Source: Marinobacter fuscus (GTDB lineage Bacteria > Pseudomonadota > Gammaproteobacteria > Pseudomonadales > Oleiphilaceae). Taken from it: a stretch of DNA of 64,000 nt. The stretch is taken from the NCBI RefSeq assembly GCF_003007675.1, contig NZ_PXNP01000004.1, positions 1 to 64,000 on the forward strand. The letters run 5' to 3'. Shown here piece after piece: positions 35,271 through 45,015 of the stretch. Numbering within the stretch: the stretch's first letter is position 1; every line of letters starts with the position of its first letter. The notes under the pieces were generated by a model. It searched no databases. It was not told where the DNA came from and saw nothing but the letters and a program-made list of their open reading frames with translations. The translations under genes and the position numbers were made by a program.

Positions 35271-36826
35271 CTAACCCGGATTTCTCATGAGGGGATAAAA
35301 GAAAGCGGCTGAAAGTGCTATAGTTTCAGGGCCTTACACCGTTCACCAAGCACCAACAGCCGCTATCCGAAATGGTACCTGAAAAACTGACCTTCTCGCC
35401 ACTCTCTCGCCGCCAAATTGAAGCCGATTTCTCCGGTGGCCACATCACCTCCGATGCCGGATTGCTCCTGCTTCGCGAAGTCGACAAACAACACCAGCTC
35501 ACTCAGCGCCTGGCTACGGTGCTGGACGATGCCCGTAATCCCGCGCTGGTTCGCCACAAGCTTCAAACCATGGTCCGGCAGCGGGTCTTTGGCGTGGCTG
35601 CCGGGTACGAAGACCTCAACGATCACGAGGCGCTACGCGCTGATCAGGCACTTCAGACCGCAACCGGCGAAGAGGCCATTCTGGCGGGCAAATCGACCTT
35701 GTGCCGGATGGAACAGCGCGTGGACCGGCAGGCGGTGGTCAAAGCCCACGAACTGCTGTGGCATCACTTCATTGAACAGCACGAGACTCCACCCAAGGAA
35801 ATTGTGCTGGATTTTGATGGCACCGACGTTCCGGTGCATGGCGACCAGCCCGGCAAGTTCTTTAACGCCTACTACGATCACCATTGTTACTTCCCGCTGT
35901 ACGTGTTCTGCGGCCGTCACCTGTTGGTGAGCTACCTGCGCACCAGCAACCGAAGCGACAGCCGCCACAGCTGGGCCATTCTGGCCCTGCTGGTGAAGTT
36001 CATCCGGCAGTACTGGCCGGATACCCGCATCGTGTTCCGGGGTGACAGCGGCTTTTACCGTCCCCGATTGCTGAGCTGGTGCGACCGGAACAACGTGGAT
36101 TACCTTGTGGGCATCAGCAAAAACAGCCGGCTGCTCAAGGAGGTGGACGTGCCCTCGATGCTGGTTCGCAGGGCTCACGGGGAGTTGGGAGAAAAAGTCT
36201 CTGCCACCTACCGGTTCCAGTACCAGGCCCACACCTGGAAATACCCCCGCTGGGTGATCGCGCGTCTGGAGGAAGGCGAACTCGGTGCCAACCCCAGGTT
36301 CAGTTACGACGACGGCGTTAAACTCTACTACGAGCAATACTGTGCCCGGGGTGACATGGAAAACCGGATCAAGGATCAGCAGTTGTGTCTGTTCGCAGAT
36401 CGCACCTCCAGCACGCGGTGGTGGACCAATCAGTGGCGGTTGCTCTTATCGAGCTTTGCCTACACGTTGTTCGAGCGATTACGGGCCCACTTGAAGAAGA
36501 CGCCCTTCGAGAGAATGAGCGCCGGTAACCTGCGGCTGAAACTGATCAAGGTGGGCGCGGTCATCATTCGTAACACTCGGCGCATACGGGTGTTGATGAG
36601 CGATGCCTATCCTTACAAAGACGAACTCTCTGACCTGGTACGTCAACTGGTTCCGGGATAGAAGCCCGGGCTCCCCCGGCCCGACGCAATGGGGGAAAGG
36701 GGGTCGTGTGTCCGGACAACAGAAATTGATCAGTTATTAATCAATCTCGGCCGCAAATGAGCGGTAATGGCGGTAACCTGGACACTCTGCGAGACTTGCC
36801 GGGGACCTATGAGAAATCCGGGCTAA
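35271..36826 (+). mobile_element. IS1380-family insertion sequence
   Basis: An element of about 1.55 kb with one transposase gene. Terminal inverted repeats are visible: CCCGGATTTCTCAT with flanking TAA near 35272-35290, and its inverse ATGAGAAATCCGGG at 36809-36822 followed by CTAAG. Exact ends are uncertain by a few bases and I see no clear target duplication, so it may have been rearranged after insertion. Confidence 0.8.
35372..36661 (+). CDS. IS1380-family transposase
   Basis: A 429-residue DDE transposase, complete. The N-terminal part has the family text SRRQIEADFSGGHITSDAG, and the catalytic residues are likely the Asp in VLDFDGTDVPVHGDQ (about 148), the Asp in VFRGDSGFYRP (about 225) and the Glu in ARGDMENRIKDQQL (about 330). 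WTNQWRLLLSSFAYTLFERLR near the end is typical of the group. No frameshift or stop interrupts it, so the element could still be active. It inserts between the repeat block after the pRiA4b ORF-3-like gene and the effector-like pair. Confidence 0.92.
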   Translation: MVPEKLTFSPLSRRQIEADFSGGHITSDAGLLLLREVDKQHQLTQRLATVLDDARNPALVRHKLQTMVRQRVFGVAAGYEDLNDHEALRADQALQTATGEEAILAGKSTLCRMEQRVDRQAVVKAHELLWHHFIEQHETPPKEIVLDFDGTDVPVHGDQPGKFFNAYYDHHCYFPLYVFCGRHLLVSYLRTSNRSDSRHSWAILALLVKFIRQYWPDTRIVFRGDSGFYRPRLLSWCDRNNVDYLVGISKNSRLLKEVDVPSMLVRRAHGELGEKVSATYRFQYQAHTWKYPRWVIARLEEGELGANPRFSYDDGVKLYYEQYCARGDMENRIKDQQLCLFADRTSSTRWWTNQWRLLLSSFAYTLFERLRAHLKKTPFERMSAGNLRLKLIKVGAVIIRNTRRIRVLMSDAYPYKDELSDLVRQLVPG

Positions 36827-36941
36827 GTGTTCGTCGGCTGTTAGTAGAAGGAATCCCTTAGGCAGCTGCTCACTTCTTCTCAAAGTCTGGAGCTTGTTTT
36901 TACTGAAAGGTTAAGTCTACAATTTTGCTTGTCGCAGATAT

Positions 36942-37892
36942 GTGGCGGCTTACATGGATGAACAGTTAGACGCTGAGGATGGTGCAATGGAAGCTACGCT
37001 CTTACCTTTTCAGAATGCTTTCGCTCAGAAGCAGCTTAAAGCTCGCCTCGCTTACACTCTTGACCAAGAGAAGCTTTTCAAAGCAATCGACAGTGATCCC
37101 GCGCTGATCGGTGCTGGTGTGGTGTTTGTGGATGAATGGGGGACGTCAGTCACCCTGCGGGATTTTGAGTATATTTGTCGCTTTAAACCCGTTCGTGTCG
37201 TACTGCGTGAGCCGCCCGCTCGGTTGACTGCAGCCGATTACATAACAGAGGTCAAGAACAGCCCGCGAGAAAGCCGAATTGTCTCTGAGGCGGTAGGAGC
37301 TGCTGTTTCCTGTGGTGCCGCTGTGATTGGTTGGTTTGTGGTGTTTACTTCAAGTGCTGCCATACCGTTCAGTGGCGGTGGGTCGGCTGTGTTTTCTGTT
37401 ATGGCGTATGGGGCAGCAACCGCGAGTTCGCTTCAATGTGGAAACAGTCTGTTCCGGACGCGAAATGAGGTGAATGCGCGAGATCTGAATGACGAACTAG
37501 ATAGCGAGGAGTGGTATCAAAACGTAACACTGGCTCTTGATGTGATTTCTCTTGGAGGGGCGTCAGCAGCCGGTTTGATGACTGTAAGAGGTGTGAAACT
37601 GCTAACGGCGCAAGGCATAACTACTCGTAATGCGCTCATGGGATTGAATCGGCAGCAGCGTCGGAATTTGTCACGTGAGATTGCCCGATCCAATGCCCCA
37701 GGTATTTCCAATAAAACGTTAAAAGCGATGGAGCGTGCTGGCAAGATCGAACGACGTTTTTCGAATGCTGCTATTAGAGCAACCACACTACGTCAGATCA
37801 AAGATTCCGTTGGCGCAGGTTTAAGCTTCTCGGGAAGTGCTGCTAGTGGCTTTTTGCGCACACTGGCCGTGGCTGTTATTTCTGAGGAGTAG
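36942..37892 (+). CDS. effector-like membrane-active protein, N-terminus probably truncated
   Basis: About 316 residues, unnamed. Residues 10-110 are soluble (KARLAYTLDQEKLFKAIDSD, then GAGVVFVDEWGTSVTLRDFEY and RVVLREPPARLTAADYI). A hydrophobic region at about 118-165 and another near 187-205 could insert in membranes, and the C-terminal third is basic and helical. The layout, with an immediate small membrane-protein gene 2 bases downstream, resembles T6SS-associated effector/immunity pairs, but no known toxin domain is recognised. The GTG start lacks a good ribosome site and the frame is open only to 36915, just beyond an IS end, so the original 5' part may have been lost. Confidence 0.5.
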   Translation: MAAYMDEQLDAEDGAMEATLLPFQNAFAQKQLKARLAYTLDQEKLFKAIDSDPALIGAGVVFVDEWGTSVTLRDFEYICRFKPVRVVLREPPARLTAADYITEVKNSPRESRIVSEAVGAAVSCGAAVIGWFVVFTSSAAIPFSGGGSAVFSVMAYGAATASSLQCGNSLFRTRNEVNARDLNDELDSEEWYQNVTLALDVISLGGASAAGLMTVRGVKLLTAQGITTRNALMGLNRQQRRNLSREIARSNAPGISNKTLKAMERAGKIERRFSNAAIRATTLRQIKDSVGAGLSFSGSAASGFLRTLAVAVISEE

Positions 37893-37894
37893 TC

Positions 37895-38374
37895 ATGGAT
37901 AGAAATACCAAAACACCCTCCGACAAAGCTATGCCTGAATACCAGATGTTCCCTGTCGGGGTATGGCACATGCTTGCAGCTGTCATGTTAATGGTGTTTT
38001 GTATAGCAATTTCCCTAATGTCTATTTCTGAGCTTGTGTCCGGCTGGTTGAGTGAGCGGGCTCTAATATATTTAGAGTTCGCACTCTTGGCTGTAATGAT
38101 GTTCGTACTAGCGACCCCGACATTTCTCTTGTCCAGAGGTTGGACTTTATGTCACGGGTTTCTGGTCTGGCACAACCGCTTTTATATGTTGTTGCTAGCG
38201 GTTGCCTCCGGCATATTGTTTGTCGATGGCCATACCGGAATGGCGCTGACAGGCCTCATTGGATTAAGTTTGGCCGTGTTTGCTAGCCTTATGTACTGTT
38301 CTAAGCGTTATCTCGAAGGGGTTGATTACTATCGCCTGATTTGGGCGCACCACCGCTCGAACAAGCATCAGTGA
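37895..38374 (+). CDS. four-helix membrane protein, candidate immunity protein
   Basis: A 159-residue protein with four predicted transmembrane helices (about 24-48, 60-80, 95-112 and 115-135) and a short basic C-terminus. It starts 2 bases after the preceding effector-like gene and is almost certainly translated from the same message. No family is recognised. As with the pair at 193-1329, a small membrane protein paired with a protein that has membrane-inserting segments suggests protection against a membrane-targeting toxin. This remains an inference from gene order. Confidence 0.5.
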   Translation: MDRNTKTPSDKAMPEYQMFPVGVWHMLAAVMLMVFCIAISLMSISELVSGWLSERALIYLEFALLAVMMFVLATPTFLLSRGWTLCHGFLVWHNRFYMLLLAVASGILFVDGHTGMALTGLIGLSLAVFASLMYCSKRYLEGVDYYRLIWAHHRSNKHQ

Positions 38375-38393
38375 TAGCCGGCTTATCGAAGGT

Positions 38394-38476
38394 TGAGCGG
38401 CTGTTTGCCAAAAGCCGGAGCTGGGGTCAGGCCCCGGTACATTTGATGGGGTGAATTGTCTTGGGGTCTGACCCCA
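38394..38476. repeat. second copy of gene end plus GGGGTCAGGCCCC element
   Basis: It begins with TTGAGCGGCTGTTTGCCAA, an exact 19-base copy of the 3' coding end of the pRiA4b ORF-3-like gene (35108-35126), followed by a GGGGTCAGGCCCC ... GGGGTCTGACCCC palindrome equivalent to 35152-35205. It is in direct orientation and about 3.3 kb from the first copy. Confidence 0.85.
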
Positions 38477-38598
38477 AATTCCCGAATTTCGGAATAGGTG
38501 GCCCTTGGCGTTCCTGGTGGTTGTGCTTCGATGTATAAGATTTATTTCGCGTTTTGTTTATACTCGAGGCTCATCATCAAGCATAGATCGGGACTTTA

Positions 38599-39678
38599 AT
38601 GGCGGGAACCACTCACAGGACAATACTGGTAACAGGTGGAGCGGGGTTTATAGGTTCAGCAGTCGCCCGCTATATTGTTGAGCACACCAATGACTACGTT
38701 GTGGTGTTGGATAAACTTACCTATTGCGGAAACCTCGACAACCTGTCCGCTCTCCGAGGGCATTGCCGGTTTGCTTTCGAGCGAGGCGATATCTGCAACC
38801 GTGATCAGCTCGACCGGGTGTTTGAGCGATATCAGCCGAGTGCGGTGCTGCACCTTGCGGCGGAAAGTCATGTTGATCGTTCCATTCAGGGGCCAGCAGT
38901 CTTTATCGAGACCAACATCGTCGGTACCTATACTCTGTTAGAGGCGGCACGGAAGTACTGGGCTGGCCTTTCAGCGGGCGAAGGAAGGTGTTTCAGATTT
39001 CATCATGTGAGCACCGACGAGGTATTTGGTGATCTCGCGGATATGTCTTCAGCAGCAACTGCGTTTACTGAAACAACCCCCTATGCCCCGAGTAGCCCCT
39101 ACAGTGCCAGCAAAGCAAGCTCGGATCACCTGGTGAGAGCCTGGAGCCGCACTTACGGTTTGCCGGTGCTGATGACCAACTGTTCCAACAACTACGGGCC
39201 ATTCCAGTTCCCTGAGAAAATAATCCCGCTGATGATTACCCGGGCGTTGGCCGGAGAGCCTTTGCCAGTTTACGGCGACGGTCGCCAGATTCGGGACTGG
39301 CTTTACGTTGAGGATCATGCGGAAGCACTCTATCAGGTTTTGACACAGGCTGAGGTGGGGCAGGTCTACAACATTGGAGGGAACGCTGAAATGCGCAATG
39401 TTGACCTGGTTCATGCTCTCTGTGAGGTCCTAGAGGGCGTTGTTCGAGGCAAGCCATCAGGTGTTCAACGTTTTCTGGATCTTGTTACGTTTGTTCAAGA
39501 CCGGCCAGGTCACGATCTGCACTATGCCATCGATGCCAGCAAAATACGTCGGGAGCTGGGCTGGGTGCCGCGAGAGACATTCGAGAGTGGGCTGCGAAAA
39601 ACGGTTCACTGGTATCTGGAAAATCAGGCATGGTGCGAGCGAGTTAAAAACGGCAGCTATCGCTTGGAGGATCACTGA
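38599..39678 (+). CDS. rfbB: dTDP-glucose 4,6-dehydratase
   Basis: A 359-residue SDR enzyme that makes dTDP-4-keto-6-deoxy-D-glucose. The Rossmann motif [12 protein letters not shown] is at 11-22; the active site shows STDEVFGDL (Thr139, Asp140, Glu141) and YSASK (Tyr168, Lys172); [14 protein letters not shown] near 235 and [10 protein letters not shown] near 262 are typical RmlB text. It is the first gene of a tightly packed rmlBDAC operon. The next gene starts on the last base of its stop codon (TGATG). The product feeds both rhamnose synthesis (RmlC/RmlD) and the VioA-like aminotransferase downstream. Confidence 0.95.
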   Translation: MAGTTHRTILVTGGAGFIGSAVARYIVEHTNDYVVVLDKLTYCGNLDNLSALRGHCRFAFERGDICNRDQLDRVFERYQPSAVLHLAAESHVDRSIQGPAVFIETNIVGTYTLLEAARKYWAGLSAGEGRCFRFHHVSTDEVFGDLADMSSAATAFTETTPYAPSSPYSASKASSDHLVRAWSRTYGLPVLMTNCSNNYGPFQFPEKIIPLMITRALAGEPLPVYGDGRQIRDWLYVEDHAEALYQVLTQAEVGQVYNIGGNAEMRNVDLVHALCEVLEGVVRGKPSGVQRFLDLVTFVQDRPGHDLHYAIDASKIRRELGWVPRETFESGLRKTVHWYLENQAWCERVKNGSYRLEDH

Positions 39679-40589
39679 TGCGCATTCTCCTGCTTGGCGG
39701 CGATGGCCAGGTTGGCTGGGAACTCAGGCGGTCGCTGTCCATTCTTGGCGATGTTGTTGCGCTTGCGCGGAAACCCGGTAAGACGGGTGATTTGCAGAAC
39801 CTGGACGGCCTCAGGAAGGCTGTCCGGGATCTGTGTCCGGATGTGATTGTAAATGCAGCAGCCTACACCAATGTGGCTGGCGCAGAACATGAGCGGGATG
39901 CTGCCTTCATGGTGAACGCGCTTGCGCCAGAGGTCATGGCTCGGGAGGCGGCACGATGTGGAGCGTTGTTGGTCCACTTCTCATCAGACTATGTGTACAA
40001 CGGTAAGTCTCTGTCTCCCTATACAGAGGATGTGACTCCGTCGCCTTTAAACGTGTACGGCGAGAGTAAGCTTGCTGGTGATCGCTTTGTTATCGAGAGC
40101 GGCTGTGATTACCTGATCTTCCGCACCAGCTGGGTGTATTCCGCCCGCAGAAACAACTTCCTGACAACCATGGTAAAGCTTTTATACCAGCGGGATCAGT
40201 TGAACGTTGTCGCAGACCAGTTCGGTGCGCCTACCTCTGCTGAGCTGATCGCGGATGTGACGGCAAATGCCCTGACACAAGCATTGAAAAATCGAAACCT
40301 GCTAGGGTTGTACCACCTGACAGCTAAAGGGAGTACATCCTGGTATGACTATGCTGTATTCATCGCAGACGTGTTAAGGGCCAGGCAAAAGGACACCGTT
40401 GTCGAAACTGCCAGCATCATCCCGGTTACGGCAGAGGAGTATGATGCTGGTGTTGTCCGCCCCCGGAATTCATGCCTGAAGACGTCCCGGCTGGAGCAAG
40501 CGTTTGGGCTAAGCATGCCGGAGTGGGAGGCAGGTGTTTCCAGGGTTGTGGATGAATGGATGGACTGTGAGATACGGAGCCGAAAATGA
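39678..40589 (+). CDS. rfbD: dTDP-4-dehydrorhamnose reductase
   Basis: A 303-residue reductase that forms dTDP-L-rhamnose, the last step of the pathway. Visible: [13 protein letters not shown] at 4-16, [13 protein letters not shown] at 58-70 (the usual AYT.VD segment), FSSDYVYNG near 101-109, and YGESK with Tyr127/Lys131. RTSWVY near 153 is also a family mark. The gene overlaps rfbA by the quartet ATGA. Confidence 0.94.
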   Translation: MRILLLGGDGQVGWELRRSLSILGDVVALARKPGKTGDLQNLDGLRKAVRDLCPDVIVNAAAYTNVAGAEHERDAAFMVNALAPEVMAREAARCGALLVHFSSDYVYNGKSLSPYTEDVTPSPLNVYGESKLAGDRFVIESGCDYLIFRTSWVYSARRNNFLTTMVKLLYQRDQLNVVADQFGAPTSAELIADVTANALTQALKNRNLLGLYHLTAKGSTSWYDYAVFIADVLRARQKDTVVETASIIPVTAEEYDAGVVRPRNSCLKTSRLEQAFGLSMPEWEAGVSRVVDEWMDCEIRSRK

Positions 40590-41455
40590 AGGGCATCATT
40601 CTGGCAGGTGGTTCGGGTACACGCCTTTATCCAATAACCCAAGGTGTTTCCAAGCAGCTCCTTCCCGTTTACGACAAGCCGATGATTTACTATCCACTTT
40701 CGGTTCTGATGCTGGCCGGTATCAGGGAAGTTCTTGTTATCACGACACCTGAGGATTGTCCGACCTTCCGCAGATTGCTTGGTGACGGTAGTCAGTTTGG
40801 TATTGAAATTGATTATGCGGTTCAGCCAAAGCCCGAAGGGATAGCTCAGGCGTTTATTATTGGTGCGCCGTTTGTCGGGGCCGACAGCGTTTGTCTGGTG
40901 TTGGGCGATAACATCTATTACGGCCAGGGGCTAAGCCAGAAGCTCCAGCACGCCGCATCTCAACAAAGCGGGGCTACGATTTTCGGGTACCAGGTGAAGG
41001 ATCCGGAGAGGTTTGGGGTGGTCGAGTTCGACGAGGGTGGTCGTGCAGTGTCTATCGAAGAGAAACCGGAAGTTCCGAAATCTGATTATGCGGTGACAGG
41101 CTTGTATTTTTACGACAACGATGTCATGTCGATCGCGAAGACAATTTCACCCTCGGCCAGGGGCGAGCTGGAAATTACGACTGTGAATCAGGCGTATCTT
41201 CAGGCTGGCAAGCTGAATGTTGAGCTGCTGGGGAGGGGCTTTGCCTGGCTGGATACAGGTACTTTTGACTCTTTGTATGAGGCTTCGGGGTTTATTGAAA
41301 CTCTCGAGAAGCGTCAGGGTTTGAAAATTGCCTGTCTTGAGGAAGTGGCGTTCCGGATGGGATATATCGATCGGCAGCAGTTGCTGGCCCAGGCTGAGAA
41401 ATTAGACAAAAACAGTTACGGTGCTTACCTGAGAAAACTGGCCATGCAAACATGA
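40586..41455 (+). CDS. rfbA: glucose-1-phosphate thymidylyltransferase
   Basis: A 289-residue nucleotidyltransferase that makes dTDP-glucose from dTTP and glucose-1-phosphate. The signature [20 protein letters not shown] (about 8-27) is intact, with [12 protein letters not shown] next, [12 protein letters not shown] near 107 holding the metal-binding Asp, and [20 protein letters not shown] near 160. The length matches RmlA. It is the third gene of the rml operon. Confidence 0.95.
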   Translation: MKGIILAGGSGTRLYPITQGVSKQLLPVYDKPMIYYPLSVLMLAGIREVLVITTPEDCPTFRRLLGDGSQFGIEIDYAVQPKPEGIAQAFIIGAPFVGADSVCLVLGDNIYYGQGLSQKLQHAASQQSGATIFGYQVKDPERFGVVEFDEGGRAVSIEEKPEVPKSDYAVTGLYFYDNDVMSIAKTISPSARGELEITTVNQAYLQAGKLNVELLGRGFAWLDTGTFDSLYEASGFIETLEKRQGLKIACLEEVAFRMGYIDRQQLLAQAEKLDKNSYGAYLRKLAMQT

Positions 41456-41468
41456 AACCCGGGAAATC

Positions 41469-42023
41469 ATGGATATTATTGAAACCGCTATACCCGATGT
41501 GAAAGTTTTGATCCCGCAGGTGTTTGGAGACAGCCGGGGCTACTTTAAAGAAACCTGGAACCAGAAAACGCTGGAAGACTGGGGTTTGCGCCTTTCCTTT
41601 GTGCAGGACAACTTTAGTCGATCCTGCAGAAACACACTGCGAGGACTGCATTATCAATGCGAGCGTCCTCAAGGGAAGCTGGTGTGGGTGAGCCGCGGTG
41701 AGGTGTTCGATGTTGCCGTTGATATCAGGCCCGGTTCATCAACCTTCGGATGCTGGGTAGGCGAGGTTCTCTCGGAGGCAAATCACAAGATGATGTGGAT
41801 TCCCCCGGGGTTCGCCCATGGTTTTCTGGTTCGAAGTGACCACGCGGACTTTCAGTACAAGTGTACGGATTTTTATGCGCCGGAGTACGAACGCTGCATA
41901 CGATGGAATGATGAGACTCTGGCCATAGACTGGGGTGTCGAGCGGCCTCGGGACATGATCATTTCAGAGAAAGATTTAAAAGGGTTGTCGTTTTCGGACC
42001 TTTTTTTAGACGTGTCGCAGTAG
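41469..42023 (+). CDS. rfbC: dTDP-4-dehydrorhamnose 3,5-epimerase
   Basis: A 184-residue cupin epimerase. Conserved text: VFGDSRGYFKETWN (18-31), NTLRGLHYQ with the catalytic His61, WVSRGEVFDVAVDIR (73-87), IPPGFAHGF and the CTDFYAPEYE segment with the partner Tyr near 136. It is the last gene of rmlBDAC; its stop codon lies inside a large hairpin that separates it from the convergent flagellin gene. Confidence 0.95.
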   Translation: MDIIETAIPDVKVLIPQVFGDSRGYFKETWNQKTLEDWGLRLSFVQDNFSRSCRNTLRGLHYQCERPQGKLVWVSRGEVFDVAVDIRPGSSTFGCWVGEVLSEANHKMMWIPPGFAHGFLVRSDHADFQYKCTDFYAPEYERCIRWNDETLAIDWGVERPRDMIISEKDLKGLSFSDLFLDVSQ

Positions 42024-42052
42024 ATCACGAAGTTCACCTCGTGATCTACTGC
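42017..42052. terminator. long hairpin spanning the rfbC stop codon
   Basis: A perfect 14-bp stem (GCAGTAGATCACGA / TCGTGATCTACTGC) with an 8-base loop. The rfbC stop TAG (42021-42023) is within the left arm. No T-run follows on either strand, so it may act as a bidirectional 3'-end stabiliser or a Rho-assisted terminator between convergent genes. Confidence 0.6.
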
Positions 42053-42065
42053 GCTGCGCGACTAA

Positions 42066-43556
42066 TTAGCCTTGCAAGAGCTGCAGTACCTGCTGCGGCC
42101 GGGCGTTAGCCTGGGCCAGTACCGAGAGGCCAGCCTGCTGTAATACCTGGGTTCTGGCCAGGTTGGCAGACTCCGCGGCAAAATCGGCATCCTGTATGCG
42201 TGAACGGGCAGCAGACAGGTTTTCCGCTGTGGTGCTCAGGTTGGCGATAGTTGATTCCAACCTGTTTTGCACGGCACCCAGATCTGCCCTGATGCTGTTG
42301 ATTGTTTCCAGTGCGGAGTCGAGCACTCGCATGGCGCTGCTTGCGCCTTCGAAATCGCTTATATCGATGTCCGCCAGTTTTTCGGCGCTGGAGCCGTACG
42401 CCGTTGTCGCCGCGAACAAACCTGTGGGTCCGGCTACGTCACTGGAAACAGCGAAGCTTGAGGCCGAATCAAATGTGACTTCGCCGGCAATTCGGGCACT
42501 GTCAGTAGTGGCACCACTAGTGAGCGTTGCCGTATCTCCGGAAGAGCTCTCTAGTACAACGGTTCCTCCGCCATTGTTTGTGAACTCTTCAATAACAATG
42601 TCTTTACCGCTCTCCTGAATGAGCTTCATTTTACCGCCATCGACTTCGGCCGTTATGCCGGTTTTGCCGCTGCTGGCGTTAATTTCGCGGGCAAGAGCTT
42701 CGATGTCTGTTGTGTCGGAGATCTGTGCGGATACCGTTGCTTCGTTACCATCGCCAGTAGAAAGCTTCATGGTAACGGTGCCGCTCGCCAAAAGTGGTCC
42801 AAAGTCTACAGAGGTTCTGGCAGAGGCTGACACTCCTGTGGTTTCTGCTTTTTTGTTGACTTCAGCGGCGATGGATTCGGCTGTTGCCCCAGAGGCGGTA
42901 ATCGCAACCGTTTGCTCATCCAGTGAGCTCGATATTGTCAGATTCTGAGGGTCGAGATTGTTCTCGGCAGGAGCAGTGCCTGATGCTGTTGATACCGCTA
43001 TTGAGCCTGTTCCTGTACCGCTGGCGGTTGTTCCAAGTGTATTGTTGGCAAGGGAGTCAATTCTTGTTCCCGTGATTGAAACAGAGATGGTCTGGTTTTC
43101 GTTTGCCCCAGCCTGGAATTTCTGAGCCTGGAAGGTGCCGTCCAGCAGCCTCAGGCCGTTAAACTCGGTTGTTGTTGCAATTCGCTCAAGCTCTTGTTTT
43201 AACTGGTTTACCTCGGCTTGCAGGGCTTTTCGGTCGGACGCCGAGTTGGTGGCGTTCGCTGCCTGCACCGCCAGTTCCCGCATGCGTTGAACGATGTTTC
43301 CCGATTCGCCCAGCGCACCTTCAGCAACCTGAGCCAGCGAGACTCCGTCGTTGGCATTTCGAACGGCTTGATTGAGCCCGCGAACCTGAGAGGTAAAGCG
43401 CTCAGCGATCGCCAGGCCTGCAGCGTCATCTTTGGCCGAGTTGATTCGGAGGCCGGAAGAAAGGCGCTGAAGGGTGGTGTCGGCATCCCGTTGTGACGCG
43501 TTCAGGTTCCGCTGCGCATTCAATGAAGCGATATTGGTGTTGATGATCTGAGGCAT
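42066..43556 (-). CDS. fliC: flagellin (first copy, minus strand)
   Basis: A 496-residue flagellin. The conserved N-terminal D0/D1 region covers about 1-140 ([38 protein letters not shown]) and the C-terminal D1/D0 about 405-495 ([36 protein letters not shown]-type end). The middle is Ser/Thr/Gly-rich surface-exposed sequence, suitable for O-glycosylation. The central domain differs strongly from the second flagellin at 51955. A GGGAGAAT ribosome site precedes the ATG. It lies between rmlBDAC and the sugar-modification genes and is transcribed opposite to both. Confidence 0.95.
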   Translation of the reverse strand: MPQIINTNIASLNAQRNLNASQRDADTTLQRLSSGLRINSAKDDAAGLAIAERFTSQVRGLNQAVRNANDGVSLAQVAEGALGESGNIVQRMRELAVQAANATNSASDRKALQAEVNQLKQELERIATTTEFNGLRLLDGTFQAQKFQAGANENQTISVSITGTRIDSLANNTLGTTASGTGTGSIAVSTASGTAPAENNLDPQNLTISSSLDEQTVAITASGATAESIAAEVNKKAETTGVSASARTSVDFGPLLASGTVTMKLSTGDGNEATVSAQISDTTDIEALAREINASSGKTGITAEVDGGKMKLIQESGKDIVIEEFTNNGGGTVVLESSSGDTATLTSGATTDSARIAGEVTFDSASSFAVSSDVAGPTGLFAATTAYGSSAEKLADIDISDFEGASSAMRVLDSALETINSIRADLGAVQNRLESTIANLSTTAENLSAARSRIQDADFAAESANLARTQVLQQAGLSVLAQANARPQQVLQLLQG

Positions 43557-43658
43557 GTCTATTCTCCCTGCTCAGCTTCGCCGGTGAATGGTTCATTTGA
43601 TGCGTTGACGGTGAACCCTTGCCGGCCACAATTCGTTTATTTGCCGTTTTCGCGATAT

Positions 43659-43675
43659 AAGCGAGGCGCATGCCA
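43659..43675 (-). promoter_or_regulatory. candidate sigma-54 promoter for the minus-strand flagellin
   Basis: On the minus strand TGGCATGCGCCTCGCTT keeps the GG-N10-GC spacing of sigma-54 promoters (consensus TGGCAC-N5-TTGCA), about 100 bases ahead of the flagellin start. No good sigma-28 box was found in the same leader. Confidence 0.4.
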
Positions 43676-43848
43676 GAGCGTGAAAAATACATATGAAACA
43701 GTTTGTTGAAAATCAGATTCGTTGCTCGATACAAACATGCACTCCACTCTGTCAATAAAATGGCCTGTCGAGGGGAACAGAATTGCCGCTAACGAACTCT
43801 GGAAACTCAGTGGAGCGCAGCTTTGGTTTATTGCTAGGATTGAAGTAG

Positions 43849-45015
43849 ATGAACAATAACGACTTTTTGAGGGTTCCCGCTGTGTCTGATGACCTGATCA
43901 CTGTTACCCGGCCCAGCCTTCCTGATTTGGAAAAGCTGCAGCCTCTGCTTGAGGGCATCTGGAAGAGTGGGCGGTTGACCAATGGCGGGCCGCTTCATGA
44001 GACGCTGGAGGCTGGCTTGTGCGAATACCTCGGGGTTGAGCACCTTTCTCTTTTTACCAATGGTACGATTGCCTTGGTAACCGCTTTGCAAGCCATGCGC
44101 GTTACCGGGGAGGTGATTACCACGCCCTATACCTTCGCGGCGACGCCCCATGCTTTGTTATGGAACAAGCTCAAGCCTGTTTTCGTGGATATCGAGCCGG
44201 ATAGCTTTAACCTCGACGCCTCAAAAATTGAAGCCGCGATCACCCCGGAGACCACAGCCATACTCCCTGTACATTGCTATGGGACTCCTGCAAATATTGA
44301 TGAAATCCAGCGAATCGCCGATCTGTACGGGTTGCACGTTATATATGATGCGGCCCATGCGTTTGCAGTCAGATACCGGGGCCGGAGCCTCCTGGAGGCA
44401 GGTGATATTTCCGTGCTCAGCTTTCACGCCACCAAGGTGTTTAACACCTTCGAGGGTGGGGCGCTGATACTCAAGGACAAGAAAACGAAGCAGCGGGTCG
44501 ATTACCTGAAGAACTTCGGTTTTGCCAACGAGACCACGGTGGTCGCCCCGGGTATCAACGGCAAGATGAACGAGTTCCAGGCAGCGTTGGGCTTGTTACA
44601 GCTTGAGAAAATTGATTCCGACATTCGGGCCCGGCAGAGTGTGTACCGGAAATATCGTGAGGAACTCATGGGTATTGAAGGCCTGCAACTGATGGAAGAG
44701 CCGGTCGACACTGAGTGGAATTACTCCTATTGTCCGGTTCTGGTAAATGAGAGATTCCCACTGTCCAGGGATGACCTTTATTCCGAATTCCGAAAGCAGG
44801 GGATTCTGGTACGCCGCTATTTCTATCCACTGGTCTCCGATTTTCCAATGTACTTTGACCCTTCGGCGGTGTTCGAAAATGCCGCAGATACCGCCCAGCG
44901 AATTCTTTGTCTGCCAATCTATAGCGACCTCAATGATGAGGATTTTGGCCGAATCATGAGCTGTCTTCGTGAAGCCGCCAATGGCCATCATGGGGCCTCA
45001 GGAAGCGGGCAATGA
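43849..45015 (+). CDS. VioA-like dTDP-4-amino-4,6-dideoxyglucose transaminase
   Basis: A 388-residue PLP-dependent DegT/DnrJ/EryC1 aminotransferase. The PLP lysine is Lys196 in LSFHATKVFNTFEGG, the cofactor Asp is Asp167 in YDAAHAF, and the ILPVHCYGTP segment is at 138-147. The N-terminus (LTNGGPLHETLEAGLCEYLGVEHLSLFTNGT) reads like VioA, which aminates dTDP-4-keto-6-deoxyglucose to dTDP-viosamine; rmlA and rmlB upstream supply that substrate. It starts the plus-strand modification operon and overlaps the next gene by 4 bases. The C4 stereochemistry (viosamine versus a galacto product) is not settled by motifs. Confidence 0.85.
   Translation: MNNNDFLRVPAVSDDLITVTRPSLPDLEKLQPLLEGIWKSGRLTNGGPLHETLEAGLCEYLGVEHLSLFTNGTIALVTALQAMRVTGEVITTPYTFAATPHALLWNKLKPVFVDIEPDSFNLDASKIEAAITPETTAILPVHCYGTPANIDEIQRIADLYGLHVIYDAAHAFAVRYRGRSLLEAGDISVLSFHATKVFNTFEGGALILKDKKTKQRVDYLKNFGFANETTVVAPGINGKMNEFQAALGLLQLEKIDSDIRARQSVYRKYREELMGIEGLQLMEEPVDTEWNYSYCPVLVNERFPLSRDDLYSEFRKQGILVRRYFYPLVSDFPMYFDPSAVFENAADTAQRILCLPIYSDLNDEDFGRIMSCLREAANGHHGASGSGQ

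Noticed and set aside
38500-38598. A sigma-70 promoter for rmlBDAC
   Set aside because: TATACT and TATAAG boxes exist, but none has a -35 box at 16-18 bases, so no specific promoter is claimed.
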